DNA from: Bradyrhizobium diazoefficiens
GTDB taxonomy: Bacteria; Pseudomonadota; Alphaproteobacteria; Rhizobiales; Xanthobacteraceae
Length of the DNA stretch: 64,000 bases
NCBI RefSeq assembly: GCF_016599855.1
Contig: NZ_CP067041.1
Location: forward strand, 2,728,001-2,792,000
Direction of reading: 5' to 3'
Below are positions 43,564-53,647 of the stretch, piece by piece. Under the pieces are notes generated by a model, which saw only the letters and a program-made list of their open reading frames with translations, had not been told where the DNA came from and searched no databases. The number at the start of each line of letters is the position of its first letter. The stretch's first letter is position 1. The translations under genes were made by a program, and so were the position numbers.

Positions 43564-45894
43564 TCAGGCCGCAGCGGAGATCCCCGACGCCGCCTTGACG
43601 GCATCGCGCGGCAGCGTCACGCGGACGACAGTGCCGACTTCGAGCCTGGAGCGGAGCCGCATCGAGCCGCCGTGGAGCTGCGTCAGCGAGCGGGCGATCG
43701 CAAGGCCGAGGCCGGAGCCGTGATAGGTCTTGGTGAGCTGGCTCTCGACCTGCTCGAATGGACGTCCGAGCCGCGCCAGCGAGTGCGGCGCGATGCCGAT
43801 ACCGGTGTCGGCGATCATCAGCACGATCCTGTCCTCGAGCTGCCGGCTGCGCACCACGATGCGCCCGCCGTCCGGCGTGAACTTCACCGCGTTGGACAGC
43901 AGGTTGACGACGATCTGCTTGGTGGCGCGGCGGTCGGCAACGACGGAGATGGATTTCTCGATGTCGGCGTCCAGCGTCAAATGCTTGTCCTGGGCCCGCC
44001 CGGAGACAACGCGCAGGGATTCGGCCAGGGTCCGCGACAGATCGAGCTCTTCCATGTCGAGCTTCATGCGGCCCGCCTCGATCTTGGACATGTCGAGGAT
44101 GTCGTTGATGACCTCGAGCAGATAGTGCCCGCTGGTCAGGATGTCGTTGCAATATTCCTGATACTTCTCGCTGCCCAGCTCGCCGAACATGCCCGAGCCC
44201 ATGATGTCGGAGAAGCCGATGATCGCGTTGAGCGGGGTGCGCAGCTCGTGGCTCATATTGGCGAGGAATTTCGACTTGGTCTGGTTGGCTTCCTCGGCGC
44301 GGGTCTTCTCGCGCTGATACTTCTCGGCGAGATCGGCAAGCTCGACGGCCTGGCGCTCGAGGGCTGCCTGCGAGCGCTTCAGGTCGATGACGGTGGCGCG
44401 CAGGCGCAGATCGTTGTCGACGAGCTTCTGCTCGTGCTCCTTGATCCGGGTGATGTCGGTGCCGACCGAGACGTAGCCGCCGTCCTTGGTGCGGCGCTCG
44501 CTGATATGCAGCCAGCTGCCGTCGTCGAGCTGGGCCTCGAAGGTGCGCGCGCCCGGCCCCTGGCTTGCGGTCTCGTTGTGGCGGGTGCGGACCTCCGGCA
44601 TGCGGCCGACTTCGAGCACGGTCTCGTAGGAGGTGCCGGGGATCACGGCCGTGTCGGGGAGCTTGTGCAGGCGCTGGAAATGCGAATTGCAGAGCACGAG
44701 GCGGTCGCCCGCGTCCCATAGCACGAAGGCTTCGGGAATGGTCTCGATCGCGTCGCGCAGCCGAAGGTCGGCTTCCACGGTCCGCTCGGCGAGGCTCTTT
44801 TGCTCCGTGATGTCGACCGCAATGCCGATCAGGTGCACGCCGGAATCGCCCGCTCCCCCGGTCCGTTCGCAGCGGACGCGGAGCCAGATCCAGTGGCCGT
44901 CGACATGCTGCATGCGGAAGGTCTGGTCGATGTGGTCGATCTTCTCGGAGATGAGCTGATCGGCGATCTCGAACAGGTCGATGTCGTCCGACTTCACCAG
45001 CGCGTTGACCTCGCCGAAGGTGAGCAGCTCGTTGCGGCCGTCCAGGCCCAGCATTGAGAACATCGATTGCGACCAGAAGATCCGGCCGCGCGACAGGTCC
45101 CAGTCCCACAGGCCACAGCGACCGCGGTTGAGGGCGGTGTCGATGCGGCCGCGCACGGCATCGTTGATGAGGTCGCCTTCGCGGGCGCGGGTCGACTGCC
45201 AGTGGAAGGCAAAGCCGAGGATCAGGACGACGAAGCCGGTGGTCGCCGATAGCGTCACCGACAGCGCCGCGTCCGATCCCCAGATCGGCTCGTTGCGCTC
45301 CTGGATCACGGTAACGAGGCCCGGCAACGACTTGATTGATCGCGAGGTCGCCATCGCCGCGTTGCCGTTGGGCAGCGTCATGTTGGAGACGTCATTGTCG
45401 CGCGGCGGCGCAGCGAGCAGCTGCGCGGTGGTAATCGCATCGAGCAGGCGGTCGTTGCCGGCGGGATCGCTGTCGATCGGAATGCGGACGAGGATGCGGC
45501 GGTCGGCGCCGGCCGAGGTGATCACGACATGGCGGCCCGAAACTCTGGCTCGGGACGGGATCATGTCGGGCAGCAGCGTCGGCAGGTTCTCGATGGTCTT
45601 CAGCCGCTCCTGCCGAGTTGAGGTGCCGCGGTCGATGCGCTCGGCGAGCAGTTCGGCGAGGAATGAAATGTCGTTCTGGATCACCAGGCGCTTCTGGCGC
45701 GTCTGATCGACGACCTGGACGAATGCGCCGAGGCAGATCGTGATGAGGAAGGCGATGATGAGCGTCGGCACGGCGCGTCGCAGCGCCGGCTCTGCGATCA
45801 AGAGCCGATGATAGGCAGGTTTCGCGATCGATTGCGCCAATCCCTTGATCGAATCGGATTGGACGCACGCGTTCGCGGCGTCTGCACGCGCCAT
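43564..45894 (-). CDS. Membrane-bound PAS histidine kinase
   Basis: A 776-residue kinase. Helices near residues 37-58 and 240-258 flank a periplasmic sensor of about 180 residues, which is not a clear Cache match by eye. Two PAS domains follow (about 280-400 and 410-520), then a coiled coil, HisKA with phospho-acceptor in FLANMSHELRTPLNAI, and HATPase_c with NLLSNAVKFT, ADTGIGIAPH and GSGLGLAIA. No receiver domain and no adjacent regulator, so an orphan kinase. The layout (DivJ/PleC-like core) is common in alphaproteobacteria. ATG 45894 is preferred; a TTG at 46002 would add 36 residues. Confidence 0.88.
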   Translation of the reverse strand: MARADAANACVQSDSIKGLAQSIAKPAYHRLLIAEPALRRAVPTLIIAFLITICLGAFVQVVDQTRQKRLVIQNDISFLAELLAERIDRGTSTRQERLKTIENLPTLLPDMIPSRARVSGRHVVITSAGADRRILVRIPIDSDPAGNDRLLDAITTAQLLAAPPRDNDVSNMTLPNGNAAMATSRSIKSLPGLVTVIQERNEPIWGSDAALSVTLSATTGFVVLILGFAFHWQSTRAREGDLINDAVRGRIDTALNRGRCGLWDWDLSRGRIFWSQSMFSMLGLDGRNELLTFGEVNALVKSDDIDLFEIADQLISEKIDHIDQTFRMQHVDGHWIWLRVRCERTGGAGDSGVHLIGIAVDITEQKSLAERTVEADLRLRDAIETIPEAFVLWDAGDRLVLCNSHFQRLHKLPDTAVIPGTSYETVLEVGRMPEVRTRHNETASQGPGARTFEAQLDDGSWLHISERRTKDGGYVSVGTDITRIKEHEQKLVDNDLRLRATVIDLKRSQAALERQAVELADLAEKYQREKTRAEEANQTKSKFLANMSHELRTPLNAIIGFSDIMGSGMFGELGSEKYQEYCNDILTSGHYLLEVINDILDMSKIEAGRMKLDMEELDLSRTLAESLRVVSGRAQDKHLTLDADIEKSISVVADRRATKQIVVNLLSNAVKFTPDGGRIVVRSRQLEDRIVLMIADTGIGIAPHSLARLGRPFEQVESQLTKTYHGSGLGLAIARSLTQLHGGSMRLRSRLEVGTVVRVTLPRDAVKAASGISAAA

Positions 45895-46038
45895 GCCTTC
45901 GGCCCCCTGAAAACCTGCTTGCAACGATGTTCGAAAGCAGCCCCACGTCGCTCTCGAATCACAGCGATTTGAATCCAGTTTGCGCAGGCTGTCGAGAGTC
46001 AACGAAACGTTAACGCGAAATAATTCTTATCCAATGCA

Positions 46039-46067
46039 GAGTTTGCGCGCCTTCACTCCGCAAACTC
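46039..46067. repeat. Inverted repeat upstream of the PAS kinase gene
   Basis: GAGTTTGCG and CGCAAACTC, perfect 9-base arms around 11 bases. It lies 145 bases upstream of the kinase start and 53 bases past the stop of the CDF gene. There is no T-run, so an operator is as likely as a terminator. Confidence 0.5.
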
Positions 46068-46119
46068 ACGTGCCTGATGAGTCCGAAACGAGAACGTGTG
46101 ACTCTTCGCGCGTTGCGCA

Positions 46120-47493
46120 TCACGCGCGCGGCGGTTCGGCGTGGCTGATGACGCGCTTCACGCTCGGGAATGCGCGACGCAGCCGGCGCTCGATGGCGTC
46201 GACATGCTCGTGCACCTTGATCACGCTCATCGACGGCGTGGCGCGGCAATGGAAATTGACGATCTCGCCGGCATCGGTGTTGCGGACACGGACATTATGG
46301 ATGTCGTGGATCTCGCCGCCGGCGGCATATTCGGTGAGCGCGGCCGCGATGGTCTGCACCCGGTCCGGCGCCGCATCGACGCCGAACGGCAGTTCCGGTT
46401 CCAGCGGCTCGATATGGACGTCGACCTCGACGTCCGGGCCGAACTCCTCCTGGATGTTCCGCTCCAGCGTGTTGGCGACGTCATGGGCCGCTTCGAGCTG
46501 CATGTTGGCATCGACCTCGAGGTCGATGCCGACGATCAGCTTGGCGCCGAGATCGTGTACCGTGACATGGTGGATGGCGAGCCCTGAATTGCGCGCGATC
46601 ACCATGATGCGGTCGCGCACGGTTTCGTTGTCGCGCGCGACGGGCACTGCGGCAAAGGTGAGGTCGGCATCGCCGAAGGCCTTGGTAACGGCGGCTTGCG
46701 CGTCGCGCTTGATGCTCTCGACGCGGTCGATCGGATAGGTCCGCGGCACCTTGACGGTGCTGTCGATGAATGTGGTCGGCCCGACCATGCGCACGCGCAG
46801 ACGCTCGACGTCGATCACGCCGGGCACGCTGCGGATCGCGGTGGTCGCCTTCTCCAGCGCCCCCTCCGGCGCGCGGTCGACCAGCGTCTGCACTGTGGAG
46901 CTTGCCATCCGCAGGCCCAGAGCCGCGATCATCACGGCGACCGCAGCGGCGGCCGCCGCGTCACCCCACCAGAAGCCGAACGCCGCGAGAATCAGGCCGA
47001 TGATCACGGCACACGAGCCCATCACGTCTGAAGCAAAGTGTAGTGCGTCCGCAGCGAGCGCCTCGCTCCGGGTCTCCCGCGCGGCGCGGTGCAGCGCGCG
47101 GGCGCGCCAGAGATTGACCACGATGTCGATTACCAGCACGACGAACGGCACGGCCGAGATAGTCGGCGGCGGGGTTCCCTCGCGAAGATGGCTGTAGGAC
47201 TGAACCAGGATGCCGCCGGCGAGCACATAGAGCAGCGCGGTGACGCCGAGCGCGGAGATGCTCTCGAGCTTGCCGTGGCCGTAATGATGCTCGTCATCGG
47301 CCGGCCTGTCGGAGACCCGCACCACCGCCCAGGTGATGATGGTCGCGACCAGGTCGATCGAGGAGTGCAGCGCCTCGGAGATCAACGCCAGCGATCCGAT
47401 CGCGATGCCGACCACGAATTTGGCCGCTGCCATGCCGCCGCTGGCGAGGATCGAGATCGCCGCCACCGATGTCTTGTCGTGTTGTCCGCTCAT
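46120..47493 (-). CDS. Cation diffusion facilitator with extended C-terminus
   Basis: A 457-residue inner-membrane metal antiporter. Six helices lie within residues 10-205. Metal-site motifs are ALHSSIDLVATI in helix 2 (which has S-x3-D where Zn transporters usually have H/D-x3-D) and HFASDVMGS in helix 5 (H-x3-D). The cytoplasmic tail is about 250 residues, longer than usual, and contains two successive dimerisation-like modules, so there may be a duplicated regulatory domain. Substrate not fixed; the motif set leaves Mn, Fe or Zn open. Start at 47493 (MSGQHDK); the longer frame reads into a repeat. Confidence 0.85.
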   Translation of the reverse strand: MSGQHDKTSVAAISILASGGMAAAKFVVGIAIGSLALISEALHSSIDLVATIITWAVVRVSDRPADDEHHYGHGKLESISALGVTALLYVLAGGILVQSYSHLREGTPPPTISAVPFVVLVIDIVVNLWRARALHRAARETRSEALAADALHFASDVMGSCAVIIGLILAAFGFWWGDAAAAAAVAVMIAALGLRMASSTVQTLVDRAPEGALEKATTAIRSVPGVIDVERLRVRMVGPTTFIDSTVKVPRTYPIDRVESIKRDAQAAVTKAFGDADLTFAAVPVARDNETVRDRIMVIARNSGLAIHHVTVHDLGAKLIVGIDLEVDANMQLEAAHDVANTLERNIQEEFGPDVEVDVHIEPLEPELPFGVDAAPDRVQTIAAALTEYAAGGEIHDIHNVRVRNTDAGEIVNFHCRATPSMSVIKVHEHVDAIERRLRRAFPSVKRVISHAEPPRA

Positions 47494-47622
47494 GGCGGGG
47501 GATTTAGCAGGGCGTTCGCGAACATCAAGCGACGATCCACAGGTGTAGTCGCTAGTGAGTTGCAGGAGCGAGCTATTGCGAATGCTTCCGAATTGAATGC
47601 TGCCTATTGGTTCTTGCTCAGC

Positions 47623-47720
47623 TCTCGTAGGGTGGGCAAAGGCGCGTAGCGCCGTGCCCACCATTCTTCCGTGATCGCTGACGGATGGTGGGCACGCTTC
47701 GCTTTGCCCACCCTACGAGA
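47623..47720. repeat. Large REP-like inverted repeat
   Basis: Outer arms of 19 bases (47623-47641 and 47702-47720, TCTCGTAGGGTGGGCAAAG and its complement) are perfect. Inner arms CGTGCCCACCAT and ATGGTGGGCACG pair as well, leaving a loop of about 20 bases. It sits between the start of the CDF gene and the stop of the oxidoreductase gene, and looks like a dispersed palindromic element. Confidence 0.85.
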
Positions 47721-47738
47721 CCGAGACTGGAATGGCGG

Positions 47739-48710
47739 TTACGGCACCGTCACCACGATCTTCCCGAAATGCTTGTTCGCCTCCATGTGCTCGAATGCCT
47801 TGTCGATGTCGTCGAACGCATAGACCTTGTCGATCGGCAGCTGGAGCTTGCGCGCCTCGACCGCGCCCCAGATGTCCTTCCTGACCTCCTCAAAAATCTT
47901 GCGGACCTCCTCGATGGTGCGGGTGCGAAAGGTGACGCCGATATAGCTGATGCGCCGGGCGGCATGCAGGTCGAAGTTGAAGTCGGCGTGGGTGCCGCCG
48001 AGCCGGCCGACATTGACGATGCGGCCCAGGATTTTGGTCGCGGCGAGGTTCTGGTTGGCGACCTTGCCGGAGACCTGGTCCACGATGAGGTCGACGCCTT
48101 CGCCGCCGGTCGCCTTCAGCACCTCCTCGACCCATTTCGGGTCGGAGGAATCGACCGCGAGGTCGGCGCCGTACTCCTTCAGTCGGCCGCGGCGATAGGC
48201 ATCGGTCGACGAGCCGATCACGAGCTTGGCGCCCTTGAGCCTGGCGATCTGCATCGCCATCAGGCCGACGCCGGAACTCGCGCCCTGGATCAGAACGGCT
48301 TGCCCGGGCTGCACGCCGCCGATTGTGACGACAGCGTTGTGCATGGTCGCGAGCGCGACGGGGAGGGTGGCGGCCTCCTCGAAGTTCATGTTCGAAGGCG
48401 CGCGGAACAACCGGCCATGATCGGCCAGCGTGTACTCCGCAAAGGCCGCGCCGCCCGAGCCCATGATGCGGTCGCCGACCTCCAAGCCCTTCGCGTCCGG
48501 CCCGAGCTCGGCGACTTCGCCGGCCCATTCCATTCCGAGCACGGTGCCGGTCCCGCCGGCGGCGCCATGGGCGTGGCCCCTACGCATGCCGGTGTCGGCG
48601 CGATTGAGGCCGCAGGCGCGCACCCGCACCAGCACTTGCGTTCCCTCAGGCTTTGGTTGAGGGACGTCGGAAATCCGAGCGCCATCAGGGCCGTAGACAT
48701 AAGCCTTCAT
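47739..48710 (-). CDS. Zinc-free MDR alcohol dehydrogenase / quinone oxidoreductase
   Basis: A 323-residue NADPH-dependent medium-chain reductase. The GroES-like N-terminal domain has VLGMEWAGEVAELG. The Rossmann domain has GASSGVGLMAMQIARLKGAK at about residues 138-157. Catalytic-zinc ligands are lacking, as in quinone oxidoreductases and enoyl reductases. Substrate unknown. It lies 25 bases downstream of the nitronate monooxygenase gene and is probably in the same operon. Confidence 0.9.
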   Translation of the reverse strand: MKAYVYGPDGARISDVPQPKPEGTQVLVRVRACGLNRADTGMRRGHAHGAAGGTGTVLGMEWAGEVAELGPDAKGLEVGDRIMGSGGAAFAEYTLADHGRLFRAPSNMNFEEAATLPVALATMHNAVVTIGGVQPGQAVLIQGASSGVGLMAMQIARLKGAKLVIGSSTDAYRRGRLKEYGADLAVDSSDPKWVEEVLKATGGEGVDLIVDQVSGKVANQNLAATKILGRIVNVGRLGGTHADFNFDLHAARRISYIGVTFRTRTIEEVRKIFEEVRKDIWGAVEARKLQLPIDKVYAFDDIDKAFEHMEANKHFGKIVVTVP

Positions 48711-48735
48711 GAATTGCTCTCACTTCTTGCAGTGG

Positions 48736-50003
<1,268 letters not shown>

Positions 50004-50117
50004 ATGAGGAGAGCCTGCATCCCCGTCGTGGTCCTCGCTGCGGCAGGGACCCTGACCATATTGACGCTGGCCCGTCTGGTTCTTCATCGTATGCACCCGG
50101 AATGGCGATCTGCCTGA
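50004..50117 (+). CDS. Possible small membrane protein, 37 residues
   Basis: A short frame starting MRRACIPVVV, with one clear hydrophobic helix (VVVLAAAGTLTILTLARLVL) after two arginines and a polar end. The layout suits a small inner-membrane protein with N-in topology. The ribosome binding site is only fair (GGTAGGG about 8 bases upstream). No family recognised; it may be chance. Confidence 0.35.
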   Translation: MRRACIPVVVLAAAGTLTILTLARLVLHRMHPEWRSA

Positions 50118-50154
50118 CGCGTCGTCGGCCGGGATGCAAGATGCTCCGGCGTCA

Positions 50155-51324
50155 TTACGGCGCCTGGCGCAGCGCTCGTGCCGCTGTCGTATATCTGAGT
50201 AACGGGCCGTCCTCCGGATCATCGCCTTGGAAATGAATCGCTGCGCCAGCCGGGATTTTACGCGGGGTTCCGTAGTGCTTCACGGACGTCGTTTGGACCA
50301 CCTGTAAGCTTGGGTCATCCGCAAACGCGCCCAGCGCGGCGAGCTCCGCGGTGCTCGCGCCTCCCGAGCGCCAGGACGCCTCAAACACTCCTGATCGCCA
50401 CTGTCCGCGCCCGTCAGTGCCTTGCCCGACATCGTAGTTACGACGTGAGGCCAAGAAGCCCTGATATTTGGTAGCATTGCGATCGTATATTCGAGCTTGA
50501 TTTACAGCGAGCCTCGCTTCTGGTTCCATCGGGAGATTTTCGAGTGCCGACCAGCCGCCGCGAACGCAAATGAGATGCGAGCCGCCGTAGACCAGAAGTC
50601 CGTGATTATTGGTAACCGAGCACTGCGTGCCGTGATAGGCGATCGACCGGTTGCCGATCAGCGTGCAACCGACGCTTCGAGTTTCGGCGCGGCGCAAGTC
50701 GGCTTCGAGCACCAGCCCATGAGACGGGAGATTCTCAGCTGGAGAATTCTCCAGATAAGCTTCCAGTTGATTGATGCTCCTGATGACCGTTTGCCCGTGA
50801 CCGCCGTCACCCAATGGCTCCTTTAGGCGAACCGGGCCCACTGCCAGCAGCCGCTTGGCGGCCAATTTTGCATCGTCAGCGCTAAAGGCCGTATAGCCCG
50901 GCAGGACTGCATCCTGGACGCTATTTGCGAACGCAAGTGACCAGCCTTGCCGCCGGGCCGCATGCCTGTCTATGAGGCAATGCGTGATGGCTTTGGTCTT
51001 GACGAAGGGATATGGCACCACTGCGCCATAAAGCTGACGCGCAGAATGAATTCCGAGATCCCGCGCCTCATCCAGCATGAGCGTGTCGCTGGGAACGAAA
51101 AAGAGGCGGGCGGCCACATGCACCTCCGGATCGTATTCACCCGCGAAAGGATAGCCACTAAGGTGAGCGATGCTCTTGGCCACCTCGAACAGCGTGATTT
51201 TCTCGTGGGTGTACATCGGAGCGCCCGAGGGAGGGAAATGGAGGGCCACCGCCGTGCGTGCGGCTGCGGGCCGTGTCCGGTCCGATTTCGGGGCAAAGAG
51301 GGGAGAGGATTGGGGTCGGTCCAT
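50155..51324 (-). CDS. DUF3182 family protein, ATP-grasp-like
   Basis: A 389-residue protein of the DUF3182 family, of unknown function. VRLKEPLGDGGHGQTVI (about residues 175-191) looks like the ATP-grasp lysine and glycine-rich loop. The segment RRNYDVGQGTDGRGQWRSGV followed by FEASWRSGGAS near the C-terminus is strongly conserved in wording. An ATP-dependent ligase-like role is inference. Divergent from fetA, with 127 bases between. Alternative start ATG 51216. Codon use seems slightly less GC-biased than in neighbouring genes. Confidence 0.8.
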   Translation of the reverse strand: MDRPQSSPLFAPKSDRTRPAAARTAVALHFPPSGAPMYTHEKITLFEVAKSIAHLSGYPFAGEYDPEVHVAARLFFVPSDTLMLDEARDLGIHSARQLYGAVVPYPFVKTKAITHCLIDRHAARRQGWSLAFANSVQDAVLPGYTAFSADDAKLAAKRLLAVGPVRLKEPLGDGGHGQTVIRSINQLEAYLENSPAENLPSHGLVLEADLRRAETRSVGCTLIGNRSIAYHGTQCSVTNNHGLLVYGGSHLICVRGGWSALENLPMEPEARLAVNQARIYDRNATKYQGFLASRRNYDVGQGTDGRGQWRSGVFEASWRSGGASTAELAALGAFADDPSLQVVQTTSVKHYGTPRKIPAGAAIHFQGDDPEDGPLLRYTTAARALRQAP

Positions 51325-51451
51325 GCGCCACCATCTCGACAACCGAGCATTGGTCAGTGCTTGGACGAAACCCGTCTGACGGGGAGACTGCACATCCCCG
51401 CTCGATTAACCTGGTGAGCGGGATCGGCCTCCGCAAGGGTCACTTAACACG

Positions 51452-52045
51452 ATGCTCACGATCAACGCCCTGAAGCGCCTGCATGTATCGGTTTCATTTG
51501 AGTTGGCCGATGGACAATGTATCGCGCTGCAGGGCCCGTCGGGCGTCGGCAAGAGTTTGCTGCTTCGCGCTATTGCCGATCTTGATCCGAGTGAAGGCTC
51601 CGTCGAGTTGGACGGGATGCCGCGGGAAGCTATGCCGGCGCCCGCTTGGCGGAAGCAGGTGACCTACGTCGCCGCCGAGTCAGGCTGGTGGTCAGATACA
51701 GTGCAGGAGCACTTTACGGAATGGGATCAGGCGGTAATGCTGGCGAAACAACTGGGGCTGCCGTCGAGCTGCGGGACTTGGCCGATCCGCAGACTCTCCA
51801 CCGGCGAGAAGCAGCGGCTCGGGCTTGTGCGGGCTCTTCTGCTGCATTCGCGCGTGCTTTTGTTGGATGAACCCACGTCGGCGCTCGATGCGGCAGCGTC
51901 CGCCTCCGTCGAAGCCATCGTTGCCGAGCGTGTATCCACCGGCACCAGTGTCGTGTGGAGCACTCACGACAGCGCCCAGGCGCGCCGGGTCGGGTCCCGT
52001 TTGTTCATGATGTCGAACGGTCGGATCGAGGAGCATTTGCCTTGA
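51452..52045 (+). CDS. fetA: ABC exporter ATPase, FetA-like
   Basis: A 197-residue ATPase, short as usual for FetA/YbbL. Walker A GPSGVGKS is at residues 28-35. The signature is LSTGEKQRLGLVRALL (Gly-Gly replaced by Thr-Gly), Walker B VLLLDEPTSALD, and H-loop STHD. FetAB in Escherichia coli exports iron and helps in oxidative stress. The stop overlaps the start of fetB (TTGA), so the two are coupled. Confidence 0.87.
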   Translation: MLTINALKRLHVSVSFELADGQCIALQGPSGVGKSLLLRAIADLDPSEGSVELDGMPREAMPAPAWRKQVTYVAAESGWWSDTVQEHFTEWDQAVMLAKQLGLPSSCGTWPIRRLSTGEKQRLGLVRALLLHSRVLLLDEPTSALDAAASASVEAIVAERVSTGTSVVWSTHDSAQARRVGSRLFMMSNGRIEEHLP

Positions 52046-52848
52046 GCTATATCCAGCTCGGTTACAACGACCTGATCCTGCCTGCGCTTCTCGTGGTCAT
52101 GAACGGCGCACTCTCCCTTGCGCTGCACCTCAAGCTCGAGCGGCAACTTGCGCTGGCAAGCGTGCGAATGGTGGTTCAGCTTGTGCTCGTCGGTTATGTG
52201 CTGACCTTTCTGTTCGCTGCGGTCTCCCCCTTCTGGACTGCGCTCGCGGCCTTTATCATGGTTCTGTTCGCATCGCGCGAGATCGTCGTCCGTCAAAAGC
52301 GACGATTGCTGGGTCTTTGGACTTACGGCTTGGGCGCAGGGTGCACCTTGCTCTCTGCCGGTACCGTCACGATGTTTTCACTTCTCACGCAGCTACGTCC
52401 TGAACCCTGGTATCATCCGCGCTACGCTCTGCCGCTGTTGGGAATGATCCTGGGCAACACCATGACTGGTGTGAGCCTGGGCTTGGACGTGCTCGTCAAT
52501 GGGGTGATGCGCGAACGAGCTGCGGTGGAATCCTGCCTTGCGCTGGGAGGCACGCGTTATCAGGCTCTCCTCCCCGTTATCCGCGACGCGCTGCGAAGCG
52601 GCTTTATGCCGACCATCAACGGCATGGCGGCAATTGGTCTCGTCTCTCTGCCCGGGATGATGACCGGGCAGATTCTCGCGGGCGTCGAACCGGTCGACGC
52701 CGTCAAATATCAGCTACTCATCATGTTTCTGATTGCGGGCGGAACGGGCCTGGGAACGCTTGCAGCCGTCCTCGGCGGTGGACGTCTGCTCACGGACCAT
52801 CGGCATCGCTTGCGTCTGGATCGGATCGCCAGCGAAAAATTGCCGTAA
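52042..52848 (+). CDS. fetB: ABC exporter permease, FetB-like (UPF0014)
   Basis: A 268-residue inner-membrane protein with about 7 helices, matching the FetB/YbbM/UPF0014 family (usually about 260). Family marks are LALHLKLERQLALASVRMVVQL near the N-terminus, LGMILGNTMTGVSLGLD, and FMPTINGMAAIGLVSLPGMMTGQILAG near the C-terminus. The TTG at 52042 overlapping the fetA stop gives the expected N-terminus (LSYIQLGYNDL); the longer frame reads the fetA end out of frame. Confidence 0.87.
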   Translation: MSYIQLGYNDLILPALLVVMNGALSLALHLKLERQLALASVRMVVQLVLVGYVLTFLFAAVSPFWTALAAFIMVLFASREIVVRQKRRLLGLWTYGLGAGCTLLSAGTVTMFSLLTQLRPEPWYHPRYALPLLGMILGNTMTGVSLGLDVLVNGVMRERAAVESCLALGGTRYQALLPVIRDALRSGFMPTINGMAAIGLVSLPGMMTGQILAGVEPVDAVKYQLLIMFLIAGGTGLGTLAAVLGGGRLLTDHRHRLRLDRIASEKLP

Positions 52849-52938
52849 GTCATCGCAAGTCAAGGAGATTGCCCGGTATCAGCAAAGTGCACGGATGCTA
52901 GTCTCGGCCGGGACGACACCGGGGAGGCACCTGTGCGG

Positions 52939-53589
52939 CTACTCCGCCGACAGCCGCACCATCTGGCGGCCGCCGTTGATTTCCTTGAGGCTGTTGACGA
53001 AGTTTTCCGGGCGCTGCCAGCGGTTGGGGACCTTCAGTCCCATGTACTCGGCAATGTCGCCGATGAAGCCGGTGCAGTTGGTGGTCTCGGCGTTCCAGAC
53101 CGGCGAGCTTGCCTGTAGCTTCTTGATGTAGGCGAAGACGCGCTTGGCGTCGGCCTCGTTCAGATAGACGCGATAGCTCGCGGTCAGATAATCCGGATCG
53201 AGATCGCCGTAGCTCGCGCCGGTCTCGGACGGCACCCAGGTGAAGTAGCCGAGCACATATGTCCAGGTGTCACCCGCAGGCGTGAGGCCTGCGACCTCGA
53301 CGGCGCGCTCGCTGGTCTTGCCGTACCAGACGAAGGCGTGGCCCCAACTCGCCGCCGTCCGCGCGCGGAAGTCGACGTAATAGGGACCCTTCTCCGTCCG
53401 CGCGACCGAGCGCCGCGTCGCTTGCGGTGCGGGGCGCGATCCGGTGTCGGTTGTGACAAGCGCACTGGCATCAGCCATGCGCTTGCTCGTTTCGTTGGCC
53501 GAGGCCGACGGCGTCGCGCACGCGATCATGGTCGCAAGCGCGATGCCTGCAAGGATGCAGGATCCCGATTGATCAAGTCTCTTCGTCAC
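52939..53589 (-). CDS. Secreted or lipid-anchored protein, possible permuted papain fold
   Basis: A 216-residue exported protein. The signal sequence covers about residues 1-31; it ends either at SASA/NE (signal peptidase I) or at a lipobox-like MIAC (Cys24). The mature part has SWGHAFVWYG (His84) and, 88 residues later, NCTGFIGDIAEYMGL (Cys172). His before Cys in such contexts is the order seen in circularly permuted NlpC/P60-type amidases, so a cysteine hydrolase is a reasonable guess (inference). The family is unrecognised. Confidence 0.78.
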   Translation of the reverse strand: MTKRLDQSGSCILAGIALATMIACATPSASANETSKRMADASALVTTDTGSRPAPQATRRSVARTEKGPYYVDFRARTAASWGHAFVWYGKTSERAVEVAGLTPAGDTWTYVLGYFTWVPSETGASYGDLDPDYLTASYRVYLNEADAKRVFAYIKKLQASSPVWNAETTNCTGFIGDIAEYMGLKVPNRWQRPENFVNSLKEINGGRQMVRLSAE

Positions 53590-53647
53590 GCGATGCTCCC
53601 AACTATCGGCCGCTTACGCTGGTTTTTCCGCGTAGTCCGCTAAAGCG

